Assembly (NCBI GenBank): GCA_019894815.1
Contig: JAGXNU010000026.1
Location: 1-15,461 of the forward strand
Direction: 5' to 3'
DNA length: 15,461 nucleotides
Origin: Promethearchaeota archaeon
Lineage (GTDB): Archaea; Asgardarchaeota; Lokiarchaeia; Sigyniarchaeales; SOKP01
Shown in pieces: positions 13,051-15,461 of the stretch. The notes under the pieces are model-generated. The model had not been told where the DNA came from, did not search any database, and saw only the letters and a list, made by a program, of their open reading frames with translations. The translations under genes and the position numbers were made by a program. Within the stretch, counting starts at the first letter, position 1. Each line of letters opens with the position of its first letter.

Positions 13051-14703
13051 TTAAATCTTTTTATAACTTTCTATATCTCTCTTCAAACATTTGTTTTTAA
13101 ATCTCTGTCTATAAAGTTCGGGATTTTCACCTTCTCTGAGCACATGATCTTCGTATTTTTCATACAAAATAAGCATTTCTTCGTATAATTCTTTGACTTT
13201 TTCATTTGGGTATAGAATTTCTTTAACTAGTAATTTTAGCAAACTTTCAGTAATTTCAGCCCAGTTTTTATCTTGACTGACCGAGTCATAAAAAGATTTT
13301 GCACTCCTTATAGCCGCCCCTAGGGCTGCTGAGTCAGTAAGATCAAAAATACGTACAGATAAGTTAAATATATCAGCGGCAACCTGCATTATCTCTCTAT
13401 TTGTTGATGCTCCCCCAGTTGCGTGAATTTCAGTAGCTTTTTCACCAATCCATCTTGAATGTAATTTCATGGATAAAAATTGTGCTTCTACAATGGCTCT
13501 CACGTTTATTTCTGGATCAAACTCCTTAAACCCAAATCGATATACTTTAGGGTTTAATACAAGAGGGACAATTTCGGGAAAAAAGTAGGGTAGCATTATA
13601 TTTCCACTATTACCTGGAGGTGTACTATGTAACATATTTGAAAATTCCCCCCAAGTTAAACTAAATTGATTTTTAATGGCCTCTCTTGCTAATGAGCCAT
13701 TTTTAAAACATATCAAGCTCATGTAATCACCTGTGGGAGCACCAAATACGTGCCCTTCTCCTTTAAAATCAAGATATAATTGTTCCATGTATCCAAAATA
13801 TGTATCGCTCGTTCCCAAACTTACGGCTACTTTTCCTTTGGAGGTCAAACCCACCCCTATCAGGCTATTTGGATTATCCCCTGACCAAGCAATAAGTAAG
13901 GTACTTGAGGAAAAACCATATTTTTCTGTAAAATATGGGGCAATTTTTCCAATAATCTCATGAGATTTAACAAGAGGAGGTAATTTTAGGCGCAAATTTG
14001 GTGCTGTTGCTTCGATAGCATCTTGATCCCATTGACTGGTGGTGATATTCATTAAATTCATTCCGGCTCCATCTCCATGATCAATAGGTGCACTCTTTCC
14101 TAATAATAATGAAGCCATGAAAGAGCTGATTAAATGAATTATTTGCGTTTTATCATATTGTTCTGGTTGATGTTGGTAGAATTTCCTTATTTGGGGTCCA
14201 GAGAATCGTTCAAAAGTATTTGAACCCGTGAGTTTAATCACCTTTTTAATACCTCCCAATTTTTCTCTAATTTCTTGACATTGTTTTGACGTGCTTGAGT
14301 CCATCCAAACAGGGCTTGTTTTTCGTGAGAATGAGCCAAGTATTTGATCTCTTAAATTAGAATCGGGATTTAAATTTTGAAGTCGTTTTTCGAATGTATC
14401 ATTGAGATAAACAGTACCATGTTGTTGAGCTGATCCCGAAATAGCCAAAATGGTATTAATCGCTACTTCATCCTTCAACATGTCATGAAATAATAGTTCT
14501 AGGGCTTCTACCCACATGATAGGATTTGAGTGAACCGTAATTCCATCATCATGTATATAAACTCCATTTTGAGTCTTATAATGAGCCAAATCTCTATCAT
14601 AATTCACTTCATATTCATGAATGATTTGAAAAGAGTTGAAATCAACTATAATAGCTGTAAGTCCTTGTGTGGAACAATCAAGCCCTAAAAATAACTCTTT
14701 CAT
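13051..14703 (-). CDS. xylB: Xylulokinase (FGGY family, animal XYLB-like type)
   Basis: The product is 550 aa. It phosphorylates D-xylulose with ATP to xylulose 5-phosphate, feeding pentose metabolism in the cytoplasm. The N-terminal ATP/substrate motif is LGLDCSTQGLTAIIVD (6-21). ISGSAQQHGTVY (88-99) and PVWMDSSTS (131-139) follow, then SPIDHGDGAGMNLM-like APIDHGDGAGMNLM (205-218). The catalytic aspartate is D276 in WSGDNPNSL (273-281). The second FGGY half has KVAVSLGTSDTYF (291-303) and the ATP-loop HATGGASTNREI (427-438). The insert around 33-65 (RDLAHYKTQNGVYIHDDG) and the overall spacing match my memory of the human XYLB type and not the shorter E. coli enzyme. The last ~70 residues (480-550) are a charged helical extension that lacks a known motif. 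The ATG at 14703 fits the family start. It is divergent from the Lrp regulator and upstream of the small membrane gene. Confidence 0.92.
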   Translation of the reverse strand: MKELFLGLDCSTQGLTAIIVDFNSFQIIHEYEVNYDRDLAHYKTQNGVYIHDDGITVHSNPIMWVEALELLFHDMLKDEVAINTILAISGSAQQHGTVYLNDTFEKRLQNLNPDSNLRDQILGSFSRKTSPVWMDSSTSKQCQEIREKLGGIKKVIKLTGSNTFERFSGPQIRKFYQHQPEQYDKTQIIHLISSFMASLLLGKSAPIDHGDGAGMNLMNITTSQWDQDAIEATAPNLRLKLPPLVKSHEIIGKIAPYFTEKYGFSSSTLLIAWSGDNPNSLIGVGLTSKGKVAVSLGTSDTYFGYMEQLYLDFKGEGHVFGAPTGDYMSLICFKNGSLAREAIKNQFSLTWGEFSNMLHSTPPGNSGNIMLPYFFPEIVPLVLNPKVYRFGFKEFDPEINVRAIVEAQFLSMKLHSRWIGEKATEIHATGGASTNREIMQVAADIFNLSVRIFDLTDSAALGAAIRSAKSFYDSVSQDKNWAEITESLLKLLVKEILYPNEKVKELYEEMLILYEKYEDHVLREGENPELYRQRFKNKCLKRDIESYKKI

Positions 14704-14819
14704 GCTAAATTAATAATTTGAATGTTAATGAATCTTATTGATAAGATAACTATTAGTATTTATTCTATTTCATTAAGGTTAATTGATTTCTTTGTTTATG
14801 AAATATTTTCCGACTCGAC

Positions 14820-14846
14820 AAAAACGATTTTTTTCGATAAAAACGA
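14820..14846. promoter_or_regulatory. Direct repeat AAAAACGA in the xylB/Lrp intergenic region
   Basis: AAAAACGA occurs at 14820-14827 and again at 14839-14846, with starts 19 bases apart, close to two helical turns. It lies in the 235-bp space between the divergent xylulokinase and Lrp genes, where it could be bound by either regulator. The A/T-rich background makes chance occurrence possible. Confidence 0.25.
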
Positions 14847-14889
14847 ATATATTTGGATACGAAATTAATAAATTTGATAATTCATTTAT

Positions 14890-14912
14890 CATACTTAATA
14901 ATAATAAGTATG
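14890..14912. promoter_or_regulatory. Perfect palindrome upstream of the Lrp/AsnC gene, likely operator
   Basis: CATACTTA and TAAGTATG form an 8-bp inverted repeat around ATAATAA. It ends 26 bases before the TTG start and overlaps where the TATA box and start of transcription should be. Lrp/AsnC regulators usually bind such spaced palindromes in their own promoters, so autoregulation is the simplest reading. Control of the divergent xylulokinase is also possible. Confidence 0.5.
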
Positions 14913-14938
14913 CTTTTTTAACATGAGGTTGAATAATT

Positions 14939-15358
14939 TTGGATGCTATTGATATTCAAATTTTGGAAGAATTAAAAAGTGATAGTCGAAAATCATTTAA
15001 TATTATCGCAGAGGGGGTTGGGAAAACGGAAGCAACCGTTCGGCGAAGAGTTAATAAGTTAATAGAGGACAATGTTATAAAAAAATTCACTATTGATTTC
15101 TCAGTAAACACAAAGCCAAAAACACAAGCTACAGTTAAAATTGAACCTGATTTCAAGGAAATCAAAAATATCCTTAACGAATTAAAAAACATTGATGAAA
15201 TAACGAATATTTGGAGATTGAGTGGAAATTGCGGGATATTTATCAAAGTTGAGATTGAGTCGATTGAAAAATTTAATCCCTTGATTGAAGAGAAGCTTTC
15301 TCAGATTAAAGGGTGTAAAATCATAGAAACTTGTTTCATTACAGATATTATAAAATAA
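14939..15358 (+). CDS. Lrp/AsnC-family transcriptional regulator
   Basis: The product is 139 aa, usual length for the family. Residues 1-60 are the helix-turn-helix (DIQILEELKSDSRKSFNIIA, then KTEATVRRRVNKLIEDNVIKKF), followed by a linker strand. Residues 66-139 are the RAM/effector domain (ATVKIEPD, NIWRLSGNCGIFIKVEIESI, then the final strand IIETCFITDI). The SGNCGIFIKVE turn corresponds to the family's conserved G-DYD-like loop in altered form, so the ligand may differ from an amino acid. The start is TTG at 14939, chosen because GAGGTTGA ends six bases before it. The palindrome at 14890-14912 is its likely own operator. Divergence from the xylulokinase suggests it may also sense sugar or amino-acid state. 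Confidence 0.9.
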   Translation: MDAIDIQILEELKSDSRKSFNIIAEGVGKTEATVRRRVNKLIEDNVIKKFTIDFSVNTKPKTQATVKIEPDFKEIKNILNELKNIDEITNIWRLSGNCGIFIKVEIESIEKFNPLIEEKLSQIKGCKIIETCFITDIIK

Positions 15359-15366
15359 TTAGTTAA

Positions 15367-15386
15367 TTTTGATTATAATATCAAAA
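15367..15386. terminator. Hairpin between convergent genes
   Basis: TTTTGAT and ATCAAAA form a perfect 7-bp stem with a 6-base loop, 8 bases after the Lrp stop. The other side is the end of a minus-strand gene at 15421. A bidirectional end of transcription fits the position; T runs follow weakly on the minus side. Confidence 0.35.
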
Positions 15387-15420
15387 GAAGTTAATAAAAA
15401 TAATTTTGCAGACAACCTTC

Positions 15421-15461
15421 TTAATAGATTTCATCAATATATCTTTTTAATTGTTCTATAT
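15421..15461 (-). CDS. 3' end of a minus-strand gene, cut by the window edge
   Basis: Read from the right edge, the minus strand gives IEQLKRYIDEIY and a TAA stop at 15421-15423. The short stretch is coherent, amphipathic and helical as in the C-terminus of many proteins. No family can be named from 12 residues. The convergent layout with the Lrp gene and the hairpin between them support it. Confidence 0.4.
   Translation of the reverse strand, partial: IEQLKRYIDEIY

Noticed and set aside
12835..13188. 117-aa plus-strand open frame
   Set aside because: It runs antisense into the xylulokinase gene, has low-complexity hydrophobic composition, and covers the better-supported minus-strand 46-aa gene.
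13733..13963. Plus-strand frame inside xylulokinase
   Set aside because: It lies wholly antisense within a strongly supported gene and has no signals of its own.
1..15461. CRISPR array, rRNA or tRNA genes
   Set aside because: No regularly spaced repeats and no recognisable rRNA or tRNA sequence or structure were seen on either strand.

Overview
The window reads as a piece of an AT-rich archaeal chromosome. The archaeal signs are a TrmB-family sugar regulator, a small Lrp/AsnC regulator, frequent TTG/GTG starts, a mix of leaderless-looking genes and genes with GGAGG/GGTGAT-type ribosome-binding sites, and a paired multi-cluster ferredoxin cassette. A Loki-like (Asgard/Promethearchaeal) or related lineage is my best guess. 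It is inferred from the mix of gene types, including a xylulokinase that resembles the animal XYLB type. Nothing in the window proves it.

Layout. Positions 1-2153 hold the edge of a minus-strand gene, a class I/AcuC-type deacetylase (222-1418) and, convergent to it, an unrecognised two-domain protein (1434-2153). Positions 2240-4948 hold two near-identical copies of a CoiA-like nuclease gene. Each carries the same ~95 bp leader with a conserved inverted repeat, and a two-TM membrane protein sits between them on the opposite strand. A 62-aa membrane protein follows. The apparently empty stretch 5166-5767 holds a decayed minus-strand gene. An unrecognised helical protein (5768-6214) follows. 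Next is a minus-strand operon (7608-6245) encoding a split PEP-synthase-like dikinase: a phosphohistidine swivel domain and an ATP-grasp domain, with no PEP/pyruvate barrel. Positions 7761-9835 hold a translationally coupled pair, an unknown 384-aa protein and a CrtC/AttH-like lipocalin-fold protein.

Positions 9879-10428 hold an intact 78-aa gene on the minus strand and, just upstream, its decayed tandem paralogue. Positions 10503-11718 hold the ferredoxin pair. A TrmB regulator (11810-12583, minus), a tiny single-TM protein (12864-13004, minus) and a xylulokinase (13051-14703, minus) follow. Divergent from the kinase is an Lrp/AsnC regulator preceded by a perfect 8-7-8 palindrome. A minus-strand gene enters at the right edge.

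The most striking observation is in the first ferredoxin gene. The expected N-terminus is cut by 52 extra bases (10539-10590). MCQYCLMHGAGK lies in one frame at 10503-10538 and KWYLNSRNY resumes in another frame at 10591. The extra bases hold two strong hairpins, and their borders can fold into a bulge-helix-bulge-like structure. Applying the archaeal splicing-endonuclease rule (cut between bulge bases 2 and 3) removes exactly 52 nt and restores one continuous 290-codon frame. This is a candidate protein-coding mRNA intron; an insertion in a decaying gene that restarts at ATG 10648 is the alternative.

Working together: the TrmB regulator, xylulokinase and Lrp regulator form a plausible sugar-use and control neighbourhood. 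The ferredoxin pair would carry electrons. The duplicated nuclease genes and the decayed genes show that this is a rearranging accessory-type region.
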